Assembly: GCA_037903475.1 (NCBI GenBank)
Contig: JBAJFG010000029.1
Coordinates: forward strand, 1,199,501-1,263,500
Direction of reading: 5' to 3'
Origin: Ancylostoma caninum
Lineage: Eukaryota; Nematoda; Chromadorea; Rhabditida; Ancylostomatidae
Length of the DNA stretch: 64,000 nucleotides
Position 1 is the first letter of the stretch. Each line of letters opens with the position of its first letter. Shown here piece after piece: positions 11,754 through 25,239 of this stretch. Position numbers and translations under genes: made by a program. The notes under the pieces are model-generated. The model was given only the letters and a program-made list of their open reading frames with translations, searched no databases and was not told the origin of the DNA.

Positions 11754-12009
11754 CTGAAACTACCATCATGCGGCTCTGACAATATTATGGGATTGGATAT
11801 CGAGCATGGAAACAGAAGGGTTTGTAATACGGAGAAAGCCCGCAAGATGTCGTAGAGTTAGCGGGGAATCGTCGGTTTGATAGACAACGGTCCTAGCCTC
11901 TGGAGTAGTCTCGTTGCCGTAACGGTGTACCAGAACTGCACAGCGAGTCAAGAAAATTCTAGCAATCGAAAGTCGCAGCGTGATTGTAGCTGTAATTGTA
12001 GTCAGGAGG

Positions 12010-15000
12010 ACATGAGGGAGAAGAAGGTAAAGGTTCAGTTGTGGAGTTCAATCCAGAGCTGGTGTGTGCACCAGTGCACTTGCAATAGCATGAGCATCAC
12101 CAATTATTCCCAAATTAAAATTAGAAAGGTTTGAAGAGTGCAAAAAGTATTAGAAGTATTGGCATGAACATTCTGATAAGAATTATTGTTATGTTACATT
12201 ATTATTATTTATTACTATTGTAAAACAAAGTTATTCGATCATATTTTGTTGGGCGGTCTGGATCTCCACCGTCCTTGGCTATGTTTTGCTGATTAGCACC
12301 TGATTACACTTATTTAGGATGGACCCTATCTCCTTCTCCATTCGGTCATCTGTGACAAGCTTACCAGCAATGATTGCATTGCTGCTGCATTGCTAAAATC
12401 GGCCAGGTTCATCCTAATGCATCGTACCTCCAGTGAGATAATCACTATCGCTCGGCAGTGAGTTTTTATGGTATGCGTTTTTCTGCTCAATGTGAACGAA
12501 GTTTCTACTATTTTTACTCAGTAGATAGATACACCGGTGGATAAGCATAGATAATCAGTAGGATGTTCACAGAATACACACCATCCGAGGTGGTGTAATG
12601 CTAAACAAGTAACGATTTGAAACGTAGACTAGAAAATTGTTCAAACAGGAAATGTTGTTGAAAGAACTATGAGTCAACTTTTTTCCATGTTTCTTTTGAA
12701 GACTGTAAACAACAAAACAGCAGAAAAAAACAATGTTCACTACATTTTAGATAAATAGTAGTTTTGTTTCAAATCGGGAATTTTATTCAAATTTATGCAC
12801 CCCTGAAAGCTAGGCACCCAGGCGGTGCACCTTCGGAGCTGCTAGGTGTTGCACTCCCACCAGTGAGTGGAGGGTGAGGGAACATCATGCACTTCCCTTG
12901 GCTCATAGCAATGTGTCAGGTGCACCCATAATGAGGGAGTGCGCGATGAGGAAATCTCGCACTCCCGCCTCAGTTTAGCACAATTAATCCTCAAAAGAAC
13001 GAGTCAAAAACAGAGTTTTGTGGGAGTTTGCGAAGAATTATGTACACGAATCTGATCTGCACCCCCTGGCAATTCCAATCATGCTAATACAATCACTGAA
13101 GGCGTATAACAGGATCTTTGAAGGGGTTTTTGAATATAAACACTAGTAACCTATTATTGGTTTTACTTTACACTCTTAGCACTCTCTATCAAAGGCTTCC
13201 GAAATCCCGATCCAGGATGATTCAGGAAATTATTAAATGAATGGATATGTAACTATATGAAAATAAATGAACATACAAAAATGGATGGAACAAACGATGA
13301 GGCCTTCTGTTTTCTTGAATTTCATATAGTGTGTCCGTGGGAAGCAATTAGGCGGTGTGGGGAATTCTCGAGGAATATACTCCTGCAAGAAAAACACTTA
13401 GAAAGGACGTGATTTGTGCTTTCTCAAGAGTTCTGATTGCTATGAGTTCCAGACGTGCCACACAACCATGGGCTCATAAAACAATAGCATCAGGGCAGAA
13501 TTTTTGAAGAAGTTCCGCCTAAGGACTACTTTTATGACCACATCGTAACTCGCAAAGGACATATTCGATGCTGCTAATATCGCTGTTCTCCCCCGAGAAG
13601 AAAAGGAGACTAGTCTGGAAAGACTGCAGGAAATAGCAGCTGGAGCAGTATAGCCATGGCAGGTAATATATTATGCACGGGGCGGATATTTTCGCTCCAA
13701 TCCTCCATCTCAATCTTAGGTCGAAAATAGAACAATCAATCTGAGGGGAAACTTCTCATTTTTCTTCCATTCTTGCTTTCAGAATAGACAATATCAGGCG
13801 ATGCAACGGAGACTGGAAAATTTCACACAAAAAGGCTCGTCCGAACAAACGGGATGTATAGGATTTGTAACGATTTTTAAAAGAAAAAATGTTTGAATTA
13901 CTGCACGACACCAGGCAGATCAGACTTTTCTGGAAAGTTTCAATATGTCAAGATTGTCATTCTTTGGAATCATGTCAACATTAAAAACAGGGAACTCTCC
14001 AAACTCCAAATAATTTCCGTACGTCTCGCGAAGCAGTACATTTCTAAGGTCAAGCAGTATGTGTTGGTACATAATGAATCTTTGCATAGCGTGCAAAAAT
14101 ATTCCCAGAATTTGTAGAACAGTGAATACTTCCACTTGTCATGAATAGTCAAGATTTACAAGCAACAGAGGGCTGTTATGCCAAAGTGACCTGAGAGGGG
14201 GGGAGGAAAGCAATTTGGCAGCTTCTGCAATTAAACTCTTTTCCAATGACTGGAAGCAGTTCTCGAGAAAACTCGGAGGCGACGAATGAATTCCACACAG
14301 CGAGTACTTGTATGATTTTCTACATCAGCTCACAAAGCTATAGAAAAGCAGGAAGAAGGGAAAGTCGCATGGAAACGAGGCAATATTCTGTTAAGAGGAA
14401 AGGCGTGGCTTCCGAAGGGTGCTATGGGAAACCCTTGCCGCTTTTTCCGTATTCAAAGAAAGTGAAATATGCGAAAATGACGCTATAGACGATGTTATCG
14501 AGCACACGGACGAGATTTCTCATAATTGATGGTGGGTGTTATAGGCCGGTAATCCTGGGATGAAATTCGATTTTCTCGCCCTACTTGGTAAGATTAGGTA
14601 AACTCATACATACTTTCAGAGTGTAGGTGAAATAGAGATTGCAAAAAACGAGTGCTGCCTAGTTTCCAAATTAAATCAAAGTTAGAAATCAGAGTTACAA
14701 TTGAAAGATTATATTTAAATGAGTATGGCAGTTAAGAAACTCCATTATGAGAAGCTGCATTGAAAGATATACCCTTTTTCCATCGAAAAAAATCAAGGGA
14801 GGACGTCTCTCTGCTGTCTTTTTTTCATCGCAAAAGGAGGATGCTACTATGGACATGTTCTTGAGAATGTTCTGTTTTTTTTTCCAGAGCGAGGGATGTT
14901 TTTAATTCTAAGTTACTCGAATTTTCAGTGAAGAGTGCAACAACCCCCAGTGCAAATTCAACAGAGGCCAATTGTTAATTCTTTTGTCTCTATTGACAAA

Positions 15001-15345
15001 GGCTTGTCTATAGCGCTATTGCTTTTGCAGTAGAAAAGCCCAGTTTCTCCTTAAATTCCTTTTCAACGCGGCAAGTTCACCTCCAAGGGACCGACGTCAC
15101 AACCTTTGCGACTGTCAGGGTTTGCAAGAATACAAAATAGTCTTTGAATTTAACTGCCGAAGAAATTACTTGTGAAAGAACGTGACTCCCGTCTCTAGGA
15201 GTTGTATCCTCTTGGATTTGTAGCCTATCCCGGAATTGTACTCAATATCGTTACTGGTTTCATGAAAACCTTTGTGGAGCGAGAATAATTTCCTGAGAAA
15301 TGCAATACAGCTGCCTAGATGAGAGGTTTCTAAGTTTTTTTCCCG
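12010..15345. other. non-coding stretch upstream of the channel gene
   Basis: AT-rich intergenic DNA with no supported gene. It contains the GTGCA-rich patch at 12805-12965. Short frames around 13.5-14.5 kb overlap on both strands and lack splice context. Confidence 0.4.
12805..12965. repeat. GTGCA-rich patch related to 1823-1893
   Basis: It contains GGTGCACC, GTGTTGCACTCCCACCAG and ATGCACTTCCC words in the same order and spacing style as 1823-1893. The relationship is judged by eye from shared words; the ends are not sharply defined. Confidence 0.4.
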
Positions 15346-15594
15346 ATGTGTTCTTCTCTAATCACTGTTGTGCTTATTTATATTTTTACTTATTCGTTCA
15401 CGCTACCGAAGACAGACGCTTGGAAACAATGTGACGAAAATGAGGAGAAAAAAAAAACGGAAAAGTATCACAAGCCTAATGAATGTCTCCCGTCTGCCTC
15501 GAATAATCTGATATGGGTAAACTCTAACAAAAGAAAGCAGTGGAAGCAATACCATCCAGAAGACACAAAGGATGGTGTCAGCTATACAAACTAG
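15346..15594 (+). CDS. possible small secreted protein (unidentified)
   Basis: An ATG-initiated frame of 82 codons. Its first 20 residues (MCSSLITVVLIYIFTYSFTL) look like a signal peptide. The remainder is hydrophilic, rich in Lys, Asn and Glu, with only two cysteines. There is no intron, no clear promoter and no recognised family. The A-rich codons could also arise by chance in AT-rich DNA. Confidence 0.2.
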   Translation: MCSSLITVVLIYIFTYSFTLPKTDAWKQCDENEEKKKTEKYHKPNECLPSASNNLIWVNSNKRKQWKQYHPEDTKDGVSYTN

Positions 15595-18500
15595 TTCAGC
15601 AGCCGACTTAACAACCAGGGAAAAATCCACGAAGATTTCCGGCACATCACCCAACGGCAGATGAGTGTCCTCTTGAGGCGGATCGCATGTTAACGACCGC
15701 CTGCCTATGACAGGCCCTCAAACGCTCGACAAACACGTACACGGACAAATCCACGTATTTTCACATGGAATCGAAGGAAGAAGAGAAGGGCCTCGCTTAA
15801 GCGATGAAAGGAAAACATGGGAAGAAGTGGCATTGACCATTTGGAAAACATTTATTTCCATAACAGAGCAGAATTTTCTAGAAAATCAACTTTTTAACAT
15901 GTATTCCAGGAATGAGAATAATTCTCCAGTGCTTCTAAATTCGAAGGCACAGGTAACCGTATGGCGAGGATCGAACGCACGCGGGACGAACGCGTGCGTG
16001 TCGCGTTCGATCTATTCAGCTATATCATAACCACACACACGCAAAAGAGCATAAATGATTCCTGGGTTGGATAAGATTACGAGTTGTCACATAGGTGGGT
16101 AAAAGGTAAGCGTTGCTTTGGAGCATAACAATCAAATATGAAGGACTACAAATAGTCGTTAGACGAGGAAGTGGGCGTGGCCTTGCTACAATCGTCTCTG
16201 ATTGTTCGTTTTTTCTCAGAAGAGCACTCATGGAAAACAATGAAATTCCACAAAGTTAAGCAAATTCAAATACAGTCTAAAATTGCCGCTGTACTTTACA
16301 TATTTGTACATAGCATTCCAGCCCGCGTCGCGTTTCCTCAGCCCTGGCAAGGCTCAAGCCTGACTACGTCTGAGTGAGTTTGGCGTATACAAGACAAATT
16401 TACTCCATAATATTATATCTTCTTCAGAATTGTTAAGCATATTAAAACGAACATTTTGGTTGCATTTTATTACATACGCATCAGAGTTCATCAGAGTGGG
16501 CGTGGTCAATGTCCCACAAGGTTGCAACTAACTCCACTTCAGAGCAGCTGCTCCGTAGGGGATCAACACGCCTCGCCTCGCGCGAAAATAGGTTCGCTCA
16601 TCAGCGATGAGTTGTCACTTAAAAATGAGCTAATTCCATGAACTGACTGCAACAGCTGCATGAACTAATCACATGCAAACATCCTCGTGGGAGTGAAGGC
16701 CTTTTTGCACAAGAATCTGCTATATGAGATAGGCAATTCGTCATTTGATTCATATATCTGCAATGGACAGGTTTACTGGATTTAGAGTCAGTTTCGCAGT
16801 CCAAATGGCATGCCAAGCGTGTCCGCAAGAGCAATAGGAAAAATTTTTAGTTGGTGGGAAAAGAGAGGAAAACAGAAGAAACTGGTGAATGGATAGGAAA
16901 CTGAGGAAACAGTTCTCGTATTACCTGTGTTATTGTTATGTTATTATTATGTGCAGCAGGATTTCGGTCTCCGAATGGGACCACATAAAGTGTTAACAAC
17001 AGCATTTCTTTAGATGAAGTTGTGATGTTTTACTTTGAGATGAAACAAAAAAGAATTCTTCACAGCTATAGTAATGTTATTACGTTCCACAACCAAAAAT
17101 TCGGTTTTACATTGACGTGTGATATGTCGCATAGGTATTTGTCACTTGGAAGATTACAGGGGTGGTTGTTGACAGAGCTCTGCTGTTCTCGGTTTTTGAT
17201 TATCATTTACACAGCTCTGTGTGCTTTTGTTGGAGTCCAGATTCTTGGAATTGAAAGATTCTTGGAATTGTTGTAATCTCCACAATTTTTGTGAGGGAAG
17301 AGATCCAGTAAAAAAGGGCAGGTAAGTACAGCAGTCGTCAAGCGTTATTGCACACCTGAAAGCTTGGACGCGCCACGCCTACGCGACGCTGTGGACCAGT
17401 AGGACGTTGTGATAGCGGGTTAGCTTGGGTTACTGGTTTAATACACAGAATTCTAAGCGTACGTAATGAAGATTCTAATTCTTCTCCGTTTTTTAGTGTT
17501 TGTTCCGTTCGTTTGCTTGCGGATCCGCTCTACCTTGATCTTCTGACGCCATTTAGCTCTATCGTCAATGAAGTAATATATTGTTGGGATTTTACTCTAC
17601 TCGCAACCTCCAAAGCGGTCATATGTATACATGTGAGGAGCTGCAAATAAAGAATTACCCTCCACAAAAATTTCTTCGATTTTTTCCACCAAGGATAAGC
17701 CCATAAAATTTTCCAGACAGTGTTTTCTCAGCAAGCATGTAAGACACACATGATGTGTCACACATGCATGAGGAAATAGTCTCAGAAACAATAGGTGAGA
17801 GAGCTACTGGTTACGGTGTTCTAAGAATGTGCTCATTCTGCCGGCTAGAAAAGTGCAAGTCACGCGAAATGCGAAAGGCGTTTGAAGGGTGAGAAGAAGC
17901 TGTGACAGCATAAGCTATATATGGATTTTTCATTTTTCGGAGGAAGAATTCGTCACGAACAAAGGAATGAACCAATGAACCATACAATGGGTTACGGTTA
18001 CATACAGTAAAATGTGCTGTACTTGTGGAGTGGAGAATGGGGGGGGCAAGAGAATTGTTGCAAACTAGGAATGTCCGCACTTGAATTTAGTGGTGATTAT
18101 GGTTGTAGTTTATTCATTTTATTATTGAATTAGGAGTAGATGGACTAAAATTTCTACTGTATACATCGGCACATTTTTTTAAAAAGTAGACCACGCCTCC
18201 TTCTCAGAAAAAAAAAACAGAGCGAAACACTTAAAGGCAAACGAGAAGAATCGATAACAAGGATATTCACTGGCTACATCCCACCAGCAACACATCCGAA
18301 AATGAACACGAATGAAGGTGAAAACAAAGGAGGATTAAAAACCCGACAAGCACCACCAGCTGCCGGCAGATGCCGCAGCTAGCGCTCCTATTTTAAAATT
18401 CATTAGAAAAACGAGTACTTGAGGCAACCATGGCGAAACGCGCGACAGAACTTTGGTGGTAAGAAGTGACGTGCGTTGGCGCAGCAGCAGCATTCAACAA

Positions 18501-19429
18501 ATAAAATTTGTCCGAGCAAATGACGGACGTGACAATCCGCTACAAATCTCATCACTGATTTGATGGAGGTCTGTGTGCTGTGTTTCCACGCGGTCACATT
18601 GTTGGAAGTGCAGAGGTCAAATTTTGATTTATTTTTTTTTATTTTGGCTTATTTTTGGTTCACATGAAGTCCTGGGGTCACATTTAGGGTTGTACGCCTA
18701 GTACTCAGGCAATAAATGGAAGAGAAACGTTAGAGTAGCCGCGATTTTCACGAGAAATCAGGTTAGAAAGAGGAGCTGGACTAGGATGGAGATATTAAAA
18801 TATAATAATTATGAATAAAATAATGAAGCATAAGCAACATATCCGAATTCTACATGCAATGGATGAATTGGATGAATTCACAAAAGCTTTGTTGACCTGG
18901 TTATAATTATGAACTGCAGATATATTTTAGGCAGATTGAAAAGTCGGACTGTCTCTGACTTATTTTTGAGCCCTGAAGAATCAGGTAAATTTTAGATAGG
19001 TGACGTATTCTGTGCCCCATTTCCTACGTATAGCAGGTAAAACACGGGAAACTAAGAAGAAAAAGAAGCTTCTATTACAACGTGGTGGGAGAAATAAAAA
19101 TAAAAAGATAAGGGAAACGTCGAAAGAGGTTGGTTCCTCTTGGAATTATCTATTATGAGCTGGAAATATGGTATCATAGAGCACGATTTTATTGATACTA
19201 GCTGTCACATAGAACCCAGTCCTTAAGCTATTAAGTGACTCACCACCGTACAGTTTTTTTTGGATTTTTGTGCATCAAGAATTTTAGAGGGACGTTGGTC
19301 CCAGTGGTATACACAATTTTTTTTACAAAGCAACCCCGTGCTGAGCCCGCTGTTTTGTGGGAGATTTAGGATGCGCATTGGACATCTGCCACAACGAGGT
19401 GTGCCTTCGTCCAGAAACATCGAAGTCTA
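15595..19429. other. non-coding stretch
   Basis: No supported gene. One strong hairpin lies at 15969-16012. GTGGGCGTGG words occur at 16149 and 16496 and again near 24566 and 25690, but no larger repeat unit could be drawn from them. Confidence 0.4.
15969..16012. repeat. CG-rich hairpin
   Basis: The ten-base arms GATCGAACGC (15969-15978) and GCGTTCGATC (16003-16012) are perfect complements. A CG-rich spacer contains further nested complementarity (CGCACGCG and CGCGTGCG). It is CpG-rich in an AT-rich setting. Function unknown; it could be the remnant of a transposon tip. Confidence 0.6.
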
Positions 19430-19500
19430 CAGTCTTTCCCGAAAACATAGACGGATTTCGTGACTGCAGAAACCATGGGACCTGGATCGATTATTGGAAG
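19430..19500 (+). mobile_element. half copy of the 53.8-kb MITE
   Basis: About 60 bases beginning CAGTCTTTCCCGAAAACATA match the left end of the element at 53762-53938, including the inner GTGACTGC.GAAA and TGGGACC landmarks. No matching right end is visible in the next 500 bases, so it is a truncated or decayed copy. TA precedes both copies at the left. Confidence 0.6.
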
Positions 19501-20317
19501 TGCACCATCTTGTGACAGATGTACGTATCAATGCCTACGTCAAATTCTCCATGAAATAAGGGGTACAATTAGGTGCACTTGCAGAGAGTTATATACCCAC
19601 TCGATGAAATGGATATTCGCCGCCTGACAAACCTTATCGCCTAAAAATCTCAAGGATGATCCTGAGGTGAGGCACTGCCCTTGAGATCATTGAGAACTAA
19701 AGAATAACACAGAACTACCCTAATAAAACAATTTCTCACTTTTCGTAATAAATTGAGAGTATCAGTGGCTGGTCCAGAATTCTCCTCGTTGGGATGAAAA
19801 GCTGAAGTGAAATTCCCTCATCAAAAGGGCGTGACCAGCATGGAAATTCCTGGAGCAACAGACAATTTGGCAATTCAAACTATATATTTGTAATTTTCAT
19901 TCAACAAAAGTGAGTGTTTGGAAGTAAGTAATACTTAGAAGTAGATAAACTACATACTGAGCAAAGACACCTCCGCTTTTACATCTCTGTATTGCTAACG
20001 GAATAGAAGTCTTGTGGATCAAAAGTAACGTTTTTCACATGTAGGCAATTCTTTCCAAACTCTTCTTTACCTTTTTTTCAGCAATCGATTGAGCTTGTCT
20101 GAGGACTTTTGGCGCATTCTGGAGAACAGAGTGATGGATAATGAAACTTTACCTCCAAATAAGGAATAAGCCGTAACTAATAGTCCGTAACATTGGGCCT
20201 TAATCCATGATACAAAGCACTGCCGTCCAGGATCCAAGTACATCTGAGAAATCCAGGCAACGGAGCTCTTCTTCCAATATAGGAGATAAGTGACGAAATC
20301 TAATCCTCGAGTGTTCA

Positions 20318-20629
20318 TTAACTACCTTTACTTTCAGGAAAAACAATAGAAATTGGAAGCCTCAGAGTTCTTCCTGAGGTCTCGTTGCTTGCTTTCAGCG
20401 CTTCTCGGCTGTTCTGTTCCCTTTCTCCTCGTCCACTTCCCGTTAGGTCCTCTGAGATTTTCGCCGACCCGATTCCAATATCCAATTCCAGCGCTAAGCA
20501 TCGCCCCTCAAGTATTATGTTTCGCGCAATGATTACATCTCTTTGCATGTCTCCGGGCTCTCCGACGGGGTGTGGAACTCTCGACGGGGCCGTGACGAGA
20601 TGGACGTAATTGCGGCAATAGACTGGCAA
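20318..20629 (-). other. open frame in a GC-rich repeat-like block
   Basis: A 103-codon frame runs without interruption in a block that is richer in GC than its surroundings. The protein (for example PHPVGEPGDMQRDVIIARN) has no domain I recognise. There is no splice context or promoter. It reads like part of a dispersed repeat or retroelement rather than a host gene, but I cannot name the element. Confidence 0.3.
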
Positions 20630-20719
20630 CCCTCAAATTTGCAAGCGAAATACATGAGTGGATGATTGGCTAGGTGGTAATGGGGAGAGCCTCGTTAAGA
20701 GGCGCAGCGTAGCGAAGGA

Positions 20720-23700
20720 AAAATTGCAAAGGTTAATTCATGACGGGAACTCTAACAAAGAAATTTCAGGGATTATATGTAGGTGTCTGATCCATGGAAA
20801 AACACTTAACAGCCTAGGATAGACGTCAAGACTTCTTCTAAGGCCCATATCTGGTTTCTGGGAGATGATGGTGGGACGAAATGCTCCATCGAACGTGAAA
20901 ATTGAGTGTGATAAGCCCAGTCCTCGGAAGAATTTTTGGGACCACTCAGATAGCTATTAACTTGTGTTTTTGTTCCAGAAGACAAAACCTACTATATCAG
21001 GTCATAGTTGTGTAGATCCAGTGGCGCATACACCTCGCCGGATCTTACTGATCCACCAGTTTTAATGAAAAGAAATGTACGAGAAAGCGAAACAAAAATG
21101 GAAATATGATTACAACTTTTATTTTCTTTGAGAGCAAAGTTCGGAGAGGAGAAAAAGAGGAAATAGAACCAATCGGACAGGAAAAAGTATATGTAACCAT
21201 AATTGAGCACCAAAAGCGTTGAGTTCCGTGGATTATTGGATAAGGGGACCCCTAATTGTGGGGGGAAAACGGCAAAGGACGATAAGGAGCTCAGTAACAT
21301 AACATCGATAGTGACTTGTCTACGATGACCACAAGCAACTGAACAAGACTAATAATCCACAGATTTGGTGTAAAAAATAGGAACCAAAACCACCTTTTGA
21401 CATTGCAAATGTGCTAGCTTTCAAAAATCTCCTGAAGATCATCTTCAAACGACGAGGACTTAGGTAAGGACAAGAGTGCGACAAAAGAAAATCTGTTTAC
21501 CCTATAGAGGAGTCCGTAGCGTAGGTTGTACCCAAGACAATGGCGTTTGTTTGCAAATTGTGCGAAAAAAAATTGGCGAACAATGCCGAGATCTCAGCAC
21601 ACGGGTGCATTCTATAAATTCCAAGACTCCTTCTGGCCTTACAAGGATGAAATGAGTCTGAGGGTAAGTGTGTCTCTTGCATTAGCCATCTTTTCAGAGA
21701 GTCCATGATTTATGGATAATGCGGGTTCGTTGCATAACTGTTTCAACAGAATGTTGCAACTGGAGGTGCTCCAGTGAGAGCCTACTCAGCAGCTAGAGGC
21801 AAATCTGCCCATGTGCACCAAAATACCGCAAATCTCCAGCAGCTGCAAATTTCAACGAACTTAAAGTGGTGGAGAAATCTACAGCTGCATACCACTCTTG
21901 TTTGAATAAGAAAAACTGAGATGCAGGAAAGTGCAAGAACATCCATCTTTGCCAGGGCTGCAATTCATGGAAGCATAACCAGACGAAACCGGGCCAGTAA
22001 ACCATCTTTGACGTTCTGCGTATCCTAGCATAGCGTGCTATTCGTATAGGATAACCAATCGCGTTAACCATCGCTGGTTTGTTTGGTTAAACAATCACGA
22101 ATCCCAGTGCAGAACTCGAAGGAGGAGGTATTGGAGGTCACTCATGTCATGAGCCGGGATAGGGTCAAACACATGGGTGGCAGCTTGGTATAGACAACAT
22201 AACGTATGGGTAAACATGTCGATGAGTGCCAGGTTAAAATAAATTTAGCCGTAGGTAATCTCCACGATGCATTCGGGTCCTGGTTTTGTATCAAAATCAA
22301 GTATAGCAACAGATACCAAATGTTATCTTATAGGGATAAAAGATTACTTTTCAAATTCGTGGGAATCACAGCACCTTTACAGCCTTGCGAATTTTCAGAG
22401 CTACAAATTTATATTCGAAGAAAAAAATCAGACAAAAATTGCTTGAGACATAAGAGGCGAAGATTCGTGAACAGCTCGGAATAGAAAAACACAAAATTTG
22501 GTGAAACCGCCTCCTGTCCTGTGGATTATCATGAAATTCTGGATGTTAAGATCCAGAAAGTCCAAGAATTGCCGCCAAGCAACATGAACATATTGGATGT
22601 CCTATAACGAGCTTAGGGAGCGCCGGCCAGACTCTGGACTAGCGCCAGATCTTTTGAGCCACTAAGCTCACTGAGGCATGATGAAACATATGAACATGAG
22701 CAGTTCAGTATCCTCTGGTCAAAGGACGCAAAGTGAGAAAAAGCAAGCTTTGGCGCAATTTTTCCTAGTGAAAAATGGCCTGGTTATCTTCAGGAGAGCG
22801 GTTGGTAGGCCTATGAGCCGAATGACGTGCTGTTCTTATACGGCAAATGAGAGGAGAGCTTTTGTGTCACGTCAACGTCATTCCGTTAAGTAATCGGGAC
22901 GGAAATCTCGTCAAGTTTCCCAAGCCCTTTGGGAATTTTCTTTTCCCGGCTGCGGTGGTGGTAAATGGATCAGATGGAGAGGCCAAAATGGCCCTCAGAA
23001 ACGACGTTGACATGGTAAGGGTTAAAAATTACAGGATTTTCAAAGAAGAATTCACTAGAAAGTTCATAATCAGCGTAGTATACAGACCGTTCCACGATGT
23101 TCTAGTCACGCCAGCTAGATACCCATGATGTCATCAAATAAATATGGTTCTTGGTCATTTATGAGTAGCCATTTATGAATGAAGAGGTGCAGATGCCTGA
23201 AGAACAAGCTAGTGAGCTCCGGGGGCGTAGGAGTCATTTAATAGCCAACATTTCGAGTCGAGTTGTAAAAGAATTTCGCAAAAAACTGAATTTATCCTGG
23301 GTTCTCGAGAAACCTCGCCCTTGAAAATGTGGGCTGGGTTCTATGTATTACATATGTGCAAATCTTGAAGAGGATTTGAAGAAAGTTACTGAAGTGAGAG
23401 CCCTTCAGAATCACGGACCCCTATTACCTCACTCTCATGCTTTTAGGATTTCCTGAGCCTACACAACTGGGCGATTGTAAAGGTGAACATCGAATTTTTT
23501 GGAAATCTTATTAGCACACTCTTCAGCCTATAGCTCACTTCCCTGTACGAGTTCTCAGGAAAATTCGTTTGTTGCCATCGAATTTCTTCCAGGATTTGGA
23601 CCCTTCCACCAAAGTGGCAGGAATTTTTAAGCGGCAAGCCGTTTGTTGGGCAACATGGCCAAATTTGGGTTCCGAGAATAACCCCCCAGAAATTCCATTA

Positions 23701-24879
23701 AGGCTAATTAGAACCAATAGTTAGTCGAGATTAAGCAACTTCAATGAGAAACGATGAAATTTAGGCAAGTTTCCATAAGCAGGATCACTATATGAGACCT
23801 ATCAGCTCATTAAATAGAGCTAAATGCTTTCATGAAGGCGGAGCCAGGATCTAGAAGGAACCTAAGGTATCGCAATTCTCATTGCTATTTCTGGAATCGT
23901 CAAGCAGTGCTGCGTTTTTGTGACTTTCGTGCTTGGCATGTTCACGAATGTCTTCACGGGCCTGGAATTCAATTGAGGAATTAAAGGGATTCAAAACCAG
24001 GGTCTGTTACCCTGAGGTTTTTATAAACAGCGAAGATTACAGGAATTAGACAAGGTGAACATCAGGAAATGTGTAAAAACATCCTTTTCCATTCTATCTA
24101 GATGCGTGGGAGGAAATGTGATATCACTGGCTAGCGGACAAAAGTGGACATTTCTGCCTAATTTTGCCACTTTGTATTGGAATTCACCCGAGTTCTCCGT
24201 GATATCAGCTAATCCTGGCAACTAGGACCAAAAACTCGTGCTCAGTCTTGTTCTTGTGAAAGCCACGAAGAAATGGACGCCAGCCGGGCCATCAATATCT
24301 GTCCAGCGGACTTTGCGGCAAGATTATGACAATGACATATGGACAAGAATGGATGTGACATGAGCGAGCCGGCCAATCCCAGGACTCGATAATCACAGGA
24401 AAATGACGTCATCGAATTTTTTAGCCGCACAAAGGCATTCTGGAGCGGAGCACAGTATGGAGCGCATTCTGAGATTGGACGGATGGTGTGGTGGCATGCT
24501 GTGCTGTACAGAAAGTCCTGCTGACAACGCTACTGTTGTCGGGTAAAGATGTGGAGGGAGAGGTGGGCGTGGTTAATCACCTGTGATTGGCCAGTTACAA
24601 ACCAGGTGGACAATGACGAAAGAGATTTGAGCCAATCGCAGGTATTTAGCAGTACTGCTCTAGATGAGCTCCAAGAGCAGCCAAAACCAAGGGTGGTGAT
24701 GTCACGGAAGAAATGATATGTTTCTGGGATAGAGAAGCGCTTCAAGAAATATTCCCAAGGAAGTAGGACGAGTTGTACGGACAATGGGGACTGGCTCTCA
24801 CTAAAGAAAGGTAACTTTACTGTACGCTTTGAAGCATATTTGTAACGTAGATAGAGAAGACAGAGAGATCTGTGGTGTG
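20720..24879. other. non-coding stretch
   Basis: Four kilobases in which I see no supported gene or clear repeat structure. Open frames are short, overlap on both strands and lack splice signals. Confidence 0.4.
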
Positions 24880-25239
24880 AGAGTATCCCCAGACTTCGCC
24901 AGTTCAAAATGAATAGAAATGAACAGGCGATGTAAGAGATAAGGATCGTGGAAATGATACGTATTGATTGCACGTTACATCGCCATGGATCGCTGCCAAA
25001 CGGAGCTCATCGCCCGTACTCTCCAAGATGTGCCCAAAATGAACTGGCGATGTGAGTGATAACAGCAGTGGAAACGATGCCTATCGATCGCCACGCCCCA
25101 TTTATTATCATCGCTCTTACGTCTGGGGTCTCCTCATTCACTTTATCCATGTGGCGATCGCCGACGGTCGTGGCGATCGCGACGACAGCCGGCTGTCGTG
25201 GCGATCGCCACGATTGCTGGCGAAGTCTGGGGATACTCT
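24880..25239. mobile_element. MITE with perfect 23-bp inverted ends and nested palindromes
   Basis: The ends are perfect inverted repeats of 23 bases, starting AGAGTATCCCCAGACTTCGC (24880-24902 and 25217-25239). If the element is taken to start at GAGTATC, the flanks read TGA on both sides, a possible 3-bp target duplication. Inside there are internal repeats (AACTGGCGATGT and AACAGGCGATGT) and, in the right half, several GGCGATCGCC palindromes around a perfect 16-base palindrome (CGACAGCCGGCTGTCG). No coding capacity. Confidence 0.8.

Noticed and set aside
24530..24973. 147-codon minus-strand open frame with hydrophobic stretches
   Set aside because: It runs into the inverted end of the 24880-25239 MITE and has no splice signals; treated as a chance frame.
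25140..25215. GGCGATCGCC repeats resembling cyanobacterial HIP1 sites
   Set aside because: They are confined to one MITE in a clearly eukaryotic window, so bacterial contamination is not supported.
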